A stretch of DNA of 64,000 bases. Origin: Erythrocercus mccallii. Its lineage: Eukaryota; Chordata; Aves; Passeriformes; Dicruridae. The stretch covers positions 1,339,560 to 1,403,559 of the forward strand of contig VZRG01000004.1 of assembly GCA_013397435.1 (NCBI GenBank), given 5' to 3'. Made by a program: the position numbers and the translations under genes. Under the pieces are notes generated by a model. That model did no database searches, was not told the origin of the DNA, and saw nothing but the letters and a program-made list of their open reading frames with translations. Shown here in pieces: positions 23,451 through 35,800 of this stretch (within the stretch, counting starts at the first letter, position 1; every line of letters starts with the position of its first letter).

Positions 23451-25814
23451 GGAAAAAGTGTGAGTGGCCGAACTGGGAGCGTAGGCTGCGGGGCGAGCTG
23501 TGACAGAGTGACCTGGCTTCCTGGCTCGGTAACGCCGTCAGAGCAGCCCTTGAATGAATTTAAACGATTGCGATCACAGGGGTGTGGGTCTTTTTTTTTT
23601 TTAACTCAGTGGAAAAAAATTAGTCTTGATACCATAGCAGTTTTATGTAAGTAGCAGTATCCCTCTCCCAGGCATGTCTAAGCACATACTGGAAATTGGG
23701 CAACTTTTAAAAATTAATAATTCATGACTAGTCAGTCTGCCTCTTATTTACTGTTCAAATAGTATGCAGAGAATATACAAAGTCACGAATACATTCTCGG
23801 CAGGGTAAAACGCTAATGCTACAGCTTAAATTGCATGCATGGATCCCTCCATTATGACTAACCGTCCTTGATTGCACCTTCTTTGAGTGCATTTCTATGC
23901 TTACCAGTTCCAGAAATGGAGTTTTAGTTGTAGACATAACATCAATAATGTGCTGTAATTTAAGTACATTCACTAAAGAGAGACTGCTTTTGAGAGGATT
24001 TTGGCTGTAGAGGTTAGCAGTGAGAAGAGACTGTGTCTTCCTTACAGATACCCTTACAGTTTTATCCTTACTTTCATCTTTTTGATTTTCAATATGAAGT
24101 GTGGTTTAATTTCTCATTAATCTCTTTTGCATACAGAGGAAAATTACTCTTCATCCTTGAGGGGGAAAAAAGACTTTCGTCATAAGAAAAGCAACAGCAT
24201 TTTTCAACTACTTACAACATGTGGCTTGTTTCATTAAGATGTCTACATAAAAGTAAATTGCTAGAATTTATAGCAACTTTTTTTTTCCTTTTTTGGACAT
24301 GGAAAGAGTAAATGGTTTTATTTACGAATCACTGAATAGGCTTCTGCAAACTTTAATTCCAGGGTTTTCTGTGATTCTGTACTCAGTCAATTCCTTCTTC
24401 GACAAATTTTACTTCAGTCCTTAATCAAAAGAATACATTTTAATAATACAATCTATTATTCTTGAATTACAGTATTACTACAAGTCTACTAAAAAGCTAA
24501 ACAGTGTTGGTGGTGCTCTGTATTCATGTATGTATGCATCAGCAGAGTATTATGAATGAAAATTAATTATAAAGAAAGAAAAAAAATTACAAGTGGCACT
24601 ATAATAATAATATCAATACCTGCCTAATTTTTGGGGTTTGGCTAAGTTTTAAGCCGTCTCTTTTATTTTCACTTGTGCCATACACACCTAGATAGGACTC
24701 GGTATGAACGTATGTAACTACATGATTAGGCTTATTGCCCAAAACATGGAGTTTCCTGGACATAGTTACATATCGCATGTGAGTTTACATGTATCTCTTA
24801 GGTGTTCCTATCTGGCCTACACGTTTCAGAAAATTAAAGAAAACTAAGCATGTAAATGTTAAAAGGCATGCCTTCTAAAGCTGTCAGCTTTTATTCAATG
24901 GAACAACTATAAAAATGGTTTTAGAAACTGTAATTATGTCTTTGTTCACTATATAAACCCTTGTTAACGCTATGGTTGATTTATTCCATCCTGAGCAGTT
25001 TATCACTCCTGGTCTGTGACATCTTTGCTGTGATTGCTTATCACTATGTTTCTTTTTATTTCCGTAGTAGAGATTTGTTTATTAATCATTAACTAGTTTG
25101 GCTAGCCAGTCTTGTGATGTTTTGGATTTTTGTTTGTTTGGGTTTTTTAATTTTGTTTTGTTTTATATGTTGGAGGGATTTTTTGGTTGTTTTTTTTTTT
25201 GTTGTTTTTTTTTTGTTTGGAGAGAGTGTTTGTTTTTGAGGGGTTTTGTTTGTTGGATTTATTTTTGCTGTTCAGATATCATGTAGTTACCGTTACCTGA
25301 GTAGTTCATTAACTTCTCCTTGGAATCTGAAAACAAGATGTTGCTGTCTGCAGTTGTCACTGTTGAAGTTTTGTCAGCTTTGCTAAGGTGACTCATGCCA
25401 GTAAGAAGGAAAATTGAGAAGCTGGAGGTTACCGATACGTGTGCTGAACCAGTTACGTTTCTAATCATATTACTGTGTTTGCATAATTGATAATGACACA
25501 TAGCACAGAGAGATCTGTTTTGCTTGAAGAGCAGCCCTGTGGAAATTCTGAAATGTTCAAAATTACATGGAAGATTCTGTTTTCAACATCCTTATCATCA
25601 GGCAAGACTCTTACTGCTTTTGCTTCCTCCTCCCAAAATGCATACCACATAGTTTTCCATGGAGCGTTATAGAAATCACGCTTATGTATAAATTTTAGAG
25701 GGAAAGGTTATTTCATGCAAGATTATATTACATTTTACATTGAAAATTCAAGCCAGGGATGTCTACCTAATGTTTAATAACTGCTGTTTTTCTTCATAAC
25801 TGCTAAATGTCTTC
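23451..25814. other. ANKIB1 intron 1, 5' part without gene
   Basis: Drops quickly from the CpG island into AT-rich DNA. A T/G-rich low-complexity tract lies at about 25,125-25,258, with many TTTG and T9-T12 runs. Nothing else recognised. Confidence 0.7.
25125..25258. repeat. T/G-rich low-complexity tract
   Basis: Repeated TTTGTTTG, T-runs of 9-12 and GGGGTTTTG. The 62-codon ORF over it is Phe-rich low complexity and not a gene. A similar tract lies at about 48,084-48,140. Confidence 0.85.
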
Positions 25815-26365
25815 AAGAGTTATTGGAAACAGACAAGTTAGTCTTTGCTTGTGACAGTGGAAGGCCAAGTGCAAGGTCCCCACCTCAGTCAGGGCAACTC
25901 CTGGTGTTGATACAGGCTGGCGGGGAGGGTAAAGGGATGGAGAGCAGCCCTCTCGAGGAGGACTTGAGAGTACTTCTGGATGAAAAACTGGACATAAACT
26001 GGCAGTCTGCACTTGCAGCCCAGAAAGCCAATTGTATCCTGGGCTGCATCCAAAGCAGCATGGCCAGCAGGGTGAGGAAGGGGATTCTGACCCTCTGCTC
26101 TGCCCTGGTGAGAGAGACCCCACCTGGGATGCTGCATCCACCTCAGGGGCCCCTCAAACAGCAAAGACATGAACGTATTGGAGCTGGTCTGGAGGAGGAA
26201 CACAAACATGGAGCAGCTGCTCTCCAATGAAGAAAGGCCAAGAGCGTTGGGGTTCCTCACCCTGGAGAAGGCTCCAAGGAGATGCTGTTGCAACCTTTCG
26301 GTATATAAAGGGAGCCCACAAGAAAGACTTTTTTACTGGGGCCTGTTTTGACAGGACAAGGTACA
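25815..26365 (+). mobile_element. CR1 LINE, 3' part of ORF2 and start of 3' region
   Basis: Sense to ANKIB1. In frame it reads SPLEEDLRVLLDEKLDINW and KANCILGCIQSSMASRVRKG then LTLCSALV, the end of the CR1 ORF2 family (after the reverse transcriptase core). Downstream bases follow the CR1 plan (GGTTCCTCACCCTGGAGAAG, ... AAGGGAGCCCACAAGAAAG). It is 5' truncated, lacks the terminal repeat tail, and is broken by frame changes. Confidence 0.85.
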
Positions 26366-27289
26366 AGAGTTTTTAACTGTTTTAGGTAAGGCCAACACTT
26401 CTTTTGACCTAAAGCTTATCTCTAGTACAGCTAATGATCTTGAATTTTCTTTAAGGGGTTTTGTTGAAGTTGCTCAAGAGAGATTTTCATTTGGTGGTTT
26501 CCTTAGATTTGTGTTTTAAACTAGGTAAATTCTGAACTCTGTTGGAGGATATTTGCAGTTAAAATATGGGAAGACATTGTAAATGGAGTACTGGAGGGAA
26601 ATAGGAGGGTCTCTCTGCTAAATGCTTGGGGGGGGTCCTCCCTAGCGCAAGTATCTTTATGGAGCATCTGTGTTACAGTGTTGCAAAGAAAAGTTACTCT
26701 TGTAACTTTTCTTGTTTAATTCTGTACTGACAAGGGGACAAAATTAGTCCTCTAAAAGCAAGATCTATATTTATGCATAAACTTACACCTAGAAATCAAA
26801 ATTTGCACACAACCTTCAGTATAGTAACATTATTCTTTGACAATAACTTACTGTAGTTTACATATTACATAGTGACAACTGAGGCAGCATATTATTAATT
26901 CTGTATAAAATAGTTTTTGTGTTCAGGCTTCTATGCTGGAGAAAATTTCATTAAATTTCTTGGGGATTTTTCCTGCATAAAGGAGTTTCCCAGTGGCTTG
27001 TGGTTACCATTTTGACACACCTGAAGAACTTGCAGTAGTCATAGTGTGGAAGACTCCCTGTGCTCTCTCTGCCTGGCTGAATGCAGTGACTTTAAGGGAT
27101 AAGGGGGGATGGTGACAGGTTCCTGCCCAGTGCAGCAGAGGTGTGTCTCTTCTGTGACTGCCTTACCTTCCCAAATGCCTTTACCATAATACTTAGGAGC
27201 CTCTGCACATGAAACCAAACAGTAACAAGGATGATGGTTCATCTAGCTTGGTGCTGCCAAGGTTAAGTTGACCTAAACCCAGTATTAAA
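26366..27289. other. Intron 1 sequence between two CR1 copies
   Basis: AT-rich, no gene. A run GGGGGGG near 26,630. A slightly GC-rich piece at 27,050-27,250 may belong to the 5' side of the next CR1 element. Confidence 0.6.
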
Positions 27290-27299
27290 TCTGCTCCCA

Positions 27300-27806
27300 C
27301 AAAGCAAAAAGGATGGATCATTGTCACAGGAGACTCCCTTCTGAAGGGAACAGAAGGCTCAAAGAGAAGGACCCACTTCTTGGGGAAATCTCTTGCTTCC
27401 CTGAGGCCTAGGTTAAAGATTAGAGAGAGAAGTGGAGAGAAAATTTCCTATCCTGGTATGGCCCTCAGATTAATACCCATTATTGATTTTTCTTTTCTAG
27501 GTAGGCAGCAATGAAGTTGCAGCAAGAAGTATGAGGGCAATGATGAGAAACTTCACGGCCTTGGTTAAGGAATCAGGAGCACAAGTAGTGTGCTTCTCTG
27601 TCCTTCCAGTTGCAGGGAATGATAAGGGAATAATCAATTCCTGGCTCCAAGCCTAGTGTGACTGGCAGAATTTTGGGGGGTTTAATCATGGGTTGGTTTA
27701 CATGACACCAGGCCTTCTGGCGACAGACGGCATACACCTGTTTCAAAGGGAGAAAACGATATTTGCACAGGAGCTAGAAGGGCTCATTAGAAAAGCTTTA
27801 AACTAG
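27300..27806 (+). pseudogene. CR1 ORF1 remnant: SGNH-hydrolase (esterase) domain
   Basis: The first block reads WIIVTGDSLLKGTEGSK with the serine motif GDS at 27329-27337. The last block reads LLATDGIHLFQREKTIFAQE with the Asp (27726-27728) and His (27735-27737) of the SGNH DxxH motif, ending RKALN and a TAG stop. The middle is interrupted by a stop after SWLQA and by AT-rich inserted or diverged sequence near 27,420-27,510. The esterase domain in ORF1 is a known trait of CR1 LINEs. Confidence 0.8.
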
Positions 27807-28069
27807 ACTTGAAGGGGGAAACTGATAAAACCAGGTTAACTAGAGATAAGCCTGGAGGCAGCACATGCATGTTTGAGGGATGGTGTGGTAGTGATGTCCT
27901 TTGATCTTCCATTTCAGTGAATACAGGGCATGAAGATCCATGTGGCAGCAAAGACTTGTGGTTATCCATGCATTAGAATTCACAGAAGCATCTGAGATTG
28001 GTCATACAGGAATTAGGACTTCTTCTCCAAAAAAGGTGGAAGTATAAATAGCCTGCTTCAGTGCATGCA

Positions 28070-30222
28070 GCACAGGCAACAAACAGGAGGAGCTGGAAGC
28101 CATTGTGCAGCAAGAAAATTATGATATAATTGCCATTATGGAAACATGATCATTGTGTGATGACTCACAAGTGGAGGGCTACAATGGATGGCTGTAAACT
28201 CTTTAGAAGGGATAGGCAAAGAAGGAGAGGCAGTGAAATAGCCCTGTGTTTTAGGGAGTGCTTGGATTGTCTGGAGCTTAATTATGGTGCCAATAGGGTT
28301 GTTTATAGGTGAGAATCAGGGGCAAGGCCAACAGTGCAGATATCCTGGTTGGGAGTCTCTTACATCTAGCCAGCTTACAAAGGTAGACAAAATATTCTCT
28401 GAGCAGCTGTGAGAAGTTTTACAATCACTTGCTCTTGTTCTCCTGGGGAGCTTCAACTCACCAGATGTCTGCTGGAAATACAATGCAGTGGAGAGGAAAC
28501 AGTCTAGAGGAAACAGTTTCCAGAGTGTCTGGAGGAGAACTTCCTGGCACAGTTGGCGAGTAAGCCAGCTAGGGAAGGTGCCCTGCTGGACTTACTGTTT
28601 GCAAACAGAGAAGCACTTGTGGGTGATGTGATGATTGGAGGCTGTCTTGGGCACAGTAATTATGAAATTACAGAGTTTTCAGTTCTTGGAGAAGTAAGGG
28701 GGGATTTTGCAGAGCTGTTACCTTGGACTTCTAGAGGGCAGACCAGCATATTGAGGAGACTGGTTGAAAAAGTTGTGGGTGGCCTTCCTAAAAGGGAGGG
28801 AAGTCCAGGAAAGATTGACATTTTTGAAGAAGGAGATCCTAGAAGTGTAGAAGCAGGCTGTCCCCATGTCCTTAAAGAAGAGCTGTGGGGAAGATGACCA
28901 GCAAGACTGAAGGGAATGTTCTGGTTTGAAATCAAGAAAAGTAAGAGTCTATGGCCTCTGGAAGAAGGGGCCAGCAACTCAGGAGGCAGCAACAAGGATA
29001 TCATGAGGTTATCCAGGGAGAAAATTAGAAGGATCAATTAGAACTTAATCTGGTTACTGTAAAAGTTGATAAAAAGTGTTTCTATTACTAAACCAGTAAT
29101 AAAAGGAAGGCCTAGGAGAATCCTCATCCTTCATTGGATGAGAGGGCAAACAAAGTAACAAAAGATAAGGAGAGAGGCTGACGTATACTTAATGCCTTCT
29201 TTTCCTCAGTTTTTAATAGCATGACCAGCTGGTCTCTGGGTACCCAGACCCCTGAGCTGGAATAATGAGATGAGGAGCAGAATGAAGGCCTAATCCAGGG
29301 TCCGAGACGTTCTATGCTACTGATACACTCACAAGTCTATGAGGCTGGGTGGGATCCACCCAAGGGTACTGATAGCACTGGCAGAAGTGCTCACTGAACC
29401 ACTTACATCATTTACCAGCAGTCCTGGTTAGTGGTGGAGGTCACCTGGGAGGTTTCCTGACCTAGAGGTTAGGAAATGTGACACTCATGTACGAGAAGGG
29501 TTGGAAGGAAGATCTGCGGAACTACAGGCCTGTCAGTCTGACCTCAGGGCCAGGGAATGTCATGGAGCAGATCATCTTGAGAGCCACCACACGGCACATA
29601 TAGGACAGCCAGGGGATCAGGCCCAGCAGGCATGGGTTTGTGAAAGCCAGGTCCTGCTCGACCAAGCTGATTTTCTAGGACAGAGTGACAAGCTTAGGGG
29701 ATGAGCAAAAGGCTGCAGAAGTTGTCTACCTAGACATCAGTAAAGCTTTTGACACGTTTTCTACAGCTTTCTCCTGGAGAAACTGTTTCGACTGGCATAC
29801 TCTTCTCTGGGCAAGAAAAGTGTCTGGATGTCCAGGCTCACTGAGTGATGGTGAATAGAGTTGCATCCTGTTGGTGGCTGGTCACTGGTGTTGCCCATGG
29901 GTCAGTATTGTGGTCTGTCCTATGGAATATCTTCATTGATGATCTGGAAGAGGGGATCCAGTGCACCCTCAGTCAGTTTGCAGACGACACCAGGCTGGGT
30001 GAGAATGTTGATCTGCTGGAGGATCGGAAAGCTCTGCAGTAGGATCTGGACAGGCTGGATCGATGGGCTGAGGCCAGTGGTATGCGATACAACAAGGCCA
30101 AGTGCTGGATCCTGCCCTTGGGTCACAACAGCCCTACGGAGCACTACAGGCTTGGGAAAGCTGCCTGCCAGAAAAGGACCTGGGATTTTGGTCGACATGA
30201 TGTCAGCTAGAGGTAACCTGTG
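28070..30222 (+). pseudogene. CR1 ORF2 remnant: endonuclease and reverse transcriptase
   Basis: Recognisable fragments in shifting frames: VEGYNGWL (endonuclease), KLFRRDRQRRRGSEIAL, ECLDCLELNYGANRV, VRIRGKANSADILVG, then LLDLLFANREALVGDVMIGG. The reverse transcriptase part has LRNYRPVSLTS-like sequence near 29,515, VVYLDISKAFDT near 29,730, and the catalytic FADDT at 29977-29991. It has many stop codons and several frameshifts. Confidence 0.88.
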
Positions 30223-31999
30223 ATATAGCTTTTTCTTATAGCAGATACATTAAGAGATGGTAGGAACGTTGTGTCCTGTTTGTGTCCTGGTTTTGGCCCT
30301 GGTTGTAAATACTACAAATTAAATAACTTAGAGAAGAAAATTCTCTTTGATATATTTATTAGTTTGAGTCCACTTAAGATTTCTGCTTCAGGGAAGTTCC
30401 ATAGATGTTAGTTGGGATAAGCAATGCCCCCTGCCCTTTTATTTCAAATGGATTTTTAAGAGGAATTTTTGATGGCAAAGTTGCAAATGGTGTATTTCTA
30501 TCAAAAACGTTTTGTAGAAACTCAAAACTGATTGTATTAAAAAAAAACAGGTTTTTTTAGGATACTCAGGTGAAGCACTAATGATGATAATTGAAATATT
30601 TCCTGTTATGAACCAGCCTTTGGAGAAGCAACTGACAAATTATGAGAAAAAGTCATGATACCTACTTGTCAATGTTTTGGCAAAAAAATACTTCAAATGC
30701 TGATTCTATTAAAATTTCTTGTGGACTTTAGAATAGGAATTTTAGGACAGTTGTAGTTTATTAATTAACTCTTCTCTCTACTAAGTGTTTGACTGTTACT
30801 GTACTGCTGTGATATGCAGTTGTGTTTTTCTTTGTATTTCTATTAGTTACTATGTGTATAAGATGTGCAAGGCTGGATGCACACATCAGGACTAATTTTT
30901 GACTGTAACAACCTGTAAATGCTGTTGTAATAGAATTTTCCCCATAAGTATCTTTTCTCTTATTAAGAAAAAAACTAATATTTATTTATTGTCTCTGTAA
31001 ATTACTTGCAGAATTGTCATTTTTTTAGCATTTTGTATGTTTTAATCCAGGTGGCTCTGTTGTGTTCTAGATCTCCAAGTAGCTGAGGGGCAAGTGAATA
31101 TATTAATCTCTGTTTATCTCTACTATGTTGAAAGTCTACAGACACACGTGTAGAAATGTTGTGGCAGAGTAGGGCCCAGAAAATTTCTTATTAATCTCTT
31201 GAACGAAAAAGGGTGAATTTCATCAATGTTGGTAAGAAACTACTGAAATGTGTACCTACTAAACTATGAAGACCAAAGTTCCAGCTGTACTAATAGTGCA
31301 GCTTATGCATTTTAACATTCTAAGAACTTCATTACCTATATACCCGTAGGTTGGTGATTTTGATATTTTAAAGCTCAAATCTTGAGACCCAGCTGTATAG
31401 AAGACTTCATGATAGTGGAACACAATTCTTCAGCAATGATCTGGCACATTTATTCTGTAGAAATAGATCTACTACAAAACTGTACTAGCAAATAATCTAG
31501 GTTTATGAAGCATTATGAGTTAAATATTCTAAGACAAAGCATTTGTACTTCATGAAAGAATTCCTGTTACTTGCATTCTCTGAAAGTTTGTATATGGAAG
31601 TACTCAGCCTGCAGGACTGAGACATTACTAATAGCTATGTAGCTTATTGCAGTTTAAATATACAATGGCTCTTAATTTAGGCCCTTTTCCGAGACTTCTT
31701 GAGAGTCACTGACACAGATACTTTGTGTATTTAGTTCTCCATATTTAGAAGGATGTGTTGGAGAGAAATCTTTCATTGGAGCTATTTCAGTGAGTCACCA
31801 AGTGCAAACTGCCCATTAAAAAAAATACTGAAGAGGCTTTATTTGGTGACTTAGTTGTGTGTTGGAGTACAAGTTCTTTGTAAAATCTCATTTACCAACC
31901 TGTTAATTAGTTAAAATTAAACTGCATGGAAGTCCTTTATCCTTTTCAGGACATGATAATTAGTATTCAGTAAAATTAAACAGTGCAGCTTTGCATTTA
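30223..31999. other. Intron 1, AT-rich, no gene seen
   Basis: Unique-looking AT-rich sequence with short A/T runs. No ORF of note and no repeat recognised. Confidence 0.6.
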
Positions 32000-32828
32000 T
32001 AATCTTAATTAACTACCTGGATGAGGTGATGAAATGCGCCATCAGCAAGCTTGTTGATGACACCAGGTTGTGTGGGCTGGAGGGCAGGGCTGCTCCTCTG
32101 AGAGACCTTGACAGGCTGAAGAAATGGGCTGACAAGAACTTCATGGTTGGTGTTCAGCAGAATCTGAACATAGGAACAGAATAACTACACAGTAGTAAGC
32201 CTGGGAACCGATGGCTAGAGAGCAACAACACAACAAATGATGTTGCTTTGCTGGTGGACATCAAGTTGAATGTGAGTCAGTAAAGTACCTTTGAGCAAGA
32301 ATGAAGCCAGTCGCTGAGAGAAGTGAGTATTTCTGTCAGCTTGACATTTTTGTGATGGCATCAAAAAGAGTGTCTAGTTTTGTGCTTCTTGGTGTAGGAG
32401 AGGAGCTGACATTTTGAAGCAGGCCTAGAGGAAGACTGCCAGGATAATTAGGGTACTGAAGCACATAATGTAAAAAGAGAAGCTGGAAGAGCTGGATGTC
32501 CTCTATTCAGAGAAGACTAGGGTGGTGGGTCTTGTTTTCAGTTAATGGGAGGGTACAGAAAAGACAGAACCAGACTCTTCTTGCAGAACCTGGGTGATAG
32601 GGCTAGAAAGAACAGAAAAAGTTCAAGCAAGGGATGTTTCAGCTAGACATCTGGAAAAATTATCATGATTGGGGTGGTCAGATGTTGGGATAAGTAGTCT
32701 GAAGAGGCTGTGGGATCTCCATACTTGAAGAAACTGAACTGCATTGAGCAGCCTTTTAAGCTCTGAAGACTGCCTTAAGTAAAGGACAGAAGCTGTTGAC
32801 CTCCACAGTTTCCTTCTAACATAAATAA
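32000..32828 (+). mobile_element. Old CR1 LINE copy (ORF2 end to 3' end)
   Basis: Sense orientation. The start resembles the reverse transcriptase FADDT region (LVDDTRLCG-like, about 32,050) followed by DRLKKWADKN. It ends with a 'GTTGACCTCCACAGTTTCCT' segment like a CR1 3' terminus. Strongly diverged, with internal deletions. Confidence 0.7.
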
Positions 32829-35800
32829 GTGCTTGCTCCGTATCTCATTATATGGTTGCACAACTGTTTTCTCCCTCCTCTGCATACAACTGCTTCTGAC
32901 CCAGCTGATGTGTTTGGCCCAGAGAGCTGTGAAGCTCTGTAGAGGAGAACAATATTGTTGTCTTAAGTAAACTGTACTATATGGCTCAAACCCTGTTTTT
33001 TTAACCTGACTTCTGCCTAGTCAAAGATTTTAAGTGATCAGTTTAATGCTTTGAATTTTCACGTGTCTGTCATAAAATAGACTAATCCCTAATGAGCTTT
33101 TTCCCCAGCCTGTTGTATGTTAGGGGTTTTCTTCTGTAATATGGCTTACTATTAGTAGAAGTAGACCAATTACTTGTGCATTCTTTCAGGCAATGAAATA
33201 AATTAATAATTATAATTGGGATACTGGCTTATTCTGGCTTTTATGTTTGTTGAGTTGGATATTTTTTGTGTGGTTGGTTTGTTTGGGCTTTTTTCACCCC
33301 CCAAATTCATAAATTCAGACTTTCTCAATAAGCAAGCTGCCTGAAGTTTATAATTACTGACTTAATAAAGGAATAGAAAGTTAAATACACTTGTCTGGGA
33401 TAGAAGTTAGGCAGCATGTTCTAGTATAAAAATACTTTGTTGTAATCTTTAATTAAAAAGAGATAATTTGGAGGGTTTAGTCTTTGTTACACTGAATGTA
33501 TTTGCAATGTAAAGTGTGCAAACCTTAAAACAATCACATAATTTTACTGTAAATGTGATGTAAGTTGTCTCTTGATTTGGTCTTTATTTAATGGAAATAC
33601 CTCTTAAGTTTATTCAGAAATCCTGTTGATTTTTTTATGCATGTATTTTGCTGCATGTATATCTGAGTAAGAAATCAGTATGGAGAACCAGAGTTCTAAA
33701 TTAAGTCCTTAAGAAGATTGGTTAACTTTTTTATGCTTCCCCCCACTTCTTTTAGCTATTTGTGTAGTTTCCTACTACAAACAGACAAATAGATGATGAA
33801 GATAATGAGTCCCGTTTCTCTTTAATTAGTCACAAGCCTGAAAAGTATACTGAATTAATTTCAGTTTTGTTAGGTTGTGGTATTAGGGTAGCCATGAAGA
33901 GTTACTGATAATTATGTTGTTTGTTATTTTAGAATCTACTCATGAAGGCAAGGGAAGAAATCTTACTCCCCAAAATCATGTGGTTTTTGGGAATAACTTC
34001 TATATGAATAATACAATTTCTAGGAAAACCAAACAGTATTTTCTGTGAGTCTTCAGCATGTTTTAGCTTCTTCAAAGGAATGATGACATTCAGATCAAAG
34101 CAGACTGGATTAGTGCTAAATTGAGGTGTTCAAAAAAGTTCTTTTGAAACATAAAACCTCAGTATGAACTCTGAACAGAAAAATACTCTTGAAACAGTCT
34201 ACCCATGGCTTACTGTGAAACTAAATCCTTTCACATTCCTAAAAGCCAGACAGTCCACCCTAATCATGCCTTGTTTTAGCTGTTGTATATTTTATTCGCC
34301 CCAGTACTGCCTGAGCCTGCTTACTATAACTGTTTGATGATTCCTGTTCTCTTTCTAAACTACCCACCCAGCTGCTATATCCAAACAGCTGAGGGCACAC
34401 AAGAAATGTTCTGATGCAATATTTGTATGTTGTGGCCCCACTTCCACAACATGTTGGGGGATAACAAATCATTTTTATTTAAATATGCTACATTCTATGA
34501 AATGAAAGTGGTTTTAAAATATATCCACACAGAGTTGCAGATATGTGAGCGGTATTCTGTTTTCAAAATGGATTCAATGAGATATGCGGCTGCAAAATGT
34601 GAAGTTTTGGGCTTTTTAAAATACAGTTTGCCATTCTAATTGATTAGGAAATAAGATTTCCATATCACTCAGACACTTGATTACGTCCTGAAATAATGAG
34701 CAAGCATAGGTGGATTATATGCCTTTTAGAGTAGGTGGTTCCATCATCCCTGTTTCCTGGAACATTCCAACCTCATGCCTTTCTGTTGCAACACAATAGA
34801 TTTTCACACAAACCACGATATGAAAGGGAGTCTCTTGTATTTATTTGCACTCTTTATAGAGGTATATTTTGATTACTATATATTGTTAGTCATGGCTTGT
34901 TTTTAAGCTGTTAGATGTTTGCTTCAGAGATACTTCTTACTTTATAACAAATAGTCTTCTATTTCTCTCATTTCTTGTTTATTGCTTTTTTTGCCTTTTT
35001 TTTCTAGAAAGTAATTTAGTGCAATTGGAACATTCTTCTTGCTGTGCAGGATGCTGTATGAGTACATAGAGTGATACCAGAGTAGATTTTTAAAGCTGTT
35101 TGTGCCTGCTGAAATTTTCAGAAGACCTTAAAACTTAAATCCTCTAATGAATATCTCAACTACTGATAAAGTATTATTTCTTCATCTCTAGCAGCAATTG
35201 AAAATCAGGTCCACAGATTGTTCCCCAGCAAGTTTTAAGTCTATTGTGAAATAGGGTGCAAAAGGATTAGTGTTATAGGGGGGAAGGAAGGTATTGTTGT
35301 TAAACATCTCTCCTTCCCAAAGTGCAGGTAGAGAGAGACTACATTAGATCTGTTTCTCACCTCTCCCTCCTTCAAGACTGTGTTTGTTCAAAAAGCTTTG
35401 TGCCACTTTAGTAGACATTTTTCTCACTGGGGTCCTGCTGGGCCCCTGCAGCTACACTAAACCTTTTTCACCAATACCTGCTTTCTGACTGTCAGTGCAG
35501 GAGAGCTTGGATTTTTCTCTCTGGTAAATGCAAGCTCACCGTTGTCCTTTCACTGTGTATTTGAATGGGATTTTAATTGTCTTTCCACACAGGTCTTGCT
35601 TGCTTAGTGTCAAGACACCTGAATAACATCAGCTGCTGCTATTAACAATCGTGGGGTTTTGCTTAGTGAAAGTGAAACTGGGCTCAGACAGGGATACCCA
35701 TTTTGCTGATATTTTTGTAAAGGGCTGAGGTGAAGTTGCTATATCAGTTACTTGTTATGACTTTGCATCCTGATATAATTTGATACTCCTTTGTACACTG

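Larger units (their letters stand above)
27290..30222 (+). mobile_element. CR1 LINE, near full-length but degenerate (ORF1 esterase plus ORF2)
   Basis: The longest repeat of the window, sense to ANKIB1. It retains, in order, the ORF1 esterase (27,300-27,806), the ORF2 endonuclease (about 28,070-28,900), a linker, and the reverse transcriptase (about 29,050-30,050). It stops after the post-RT 'KGPGILVDMM'-type segment without the CR1 3' tail. Many stops and frameshifts make it inactive. The 3' part missing here is the same region that the 25.8-kb copy carries. Confidence 0.9.

Noticed and set aside
28553..28897. 114-codon ORF as a host gene
   Set aside because: It is the endonuclease part of the degenerate CR1 ORF2.
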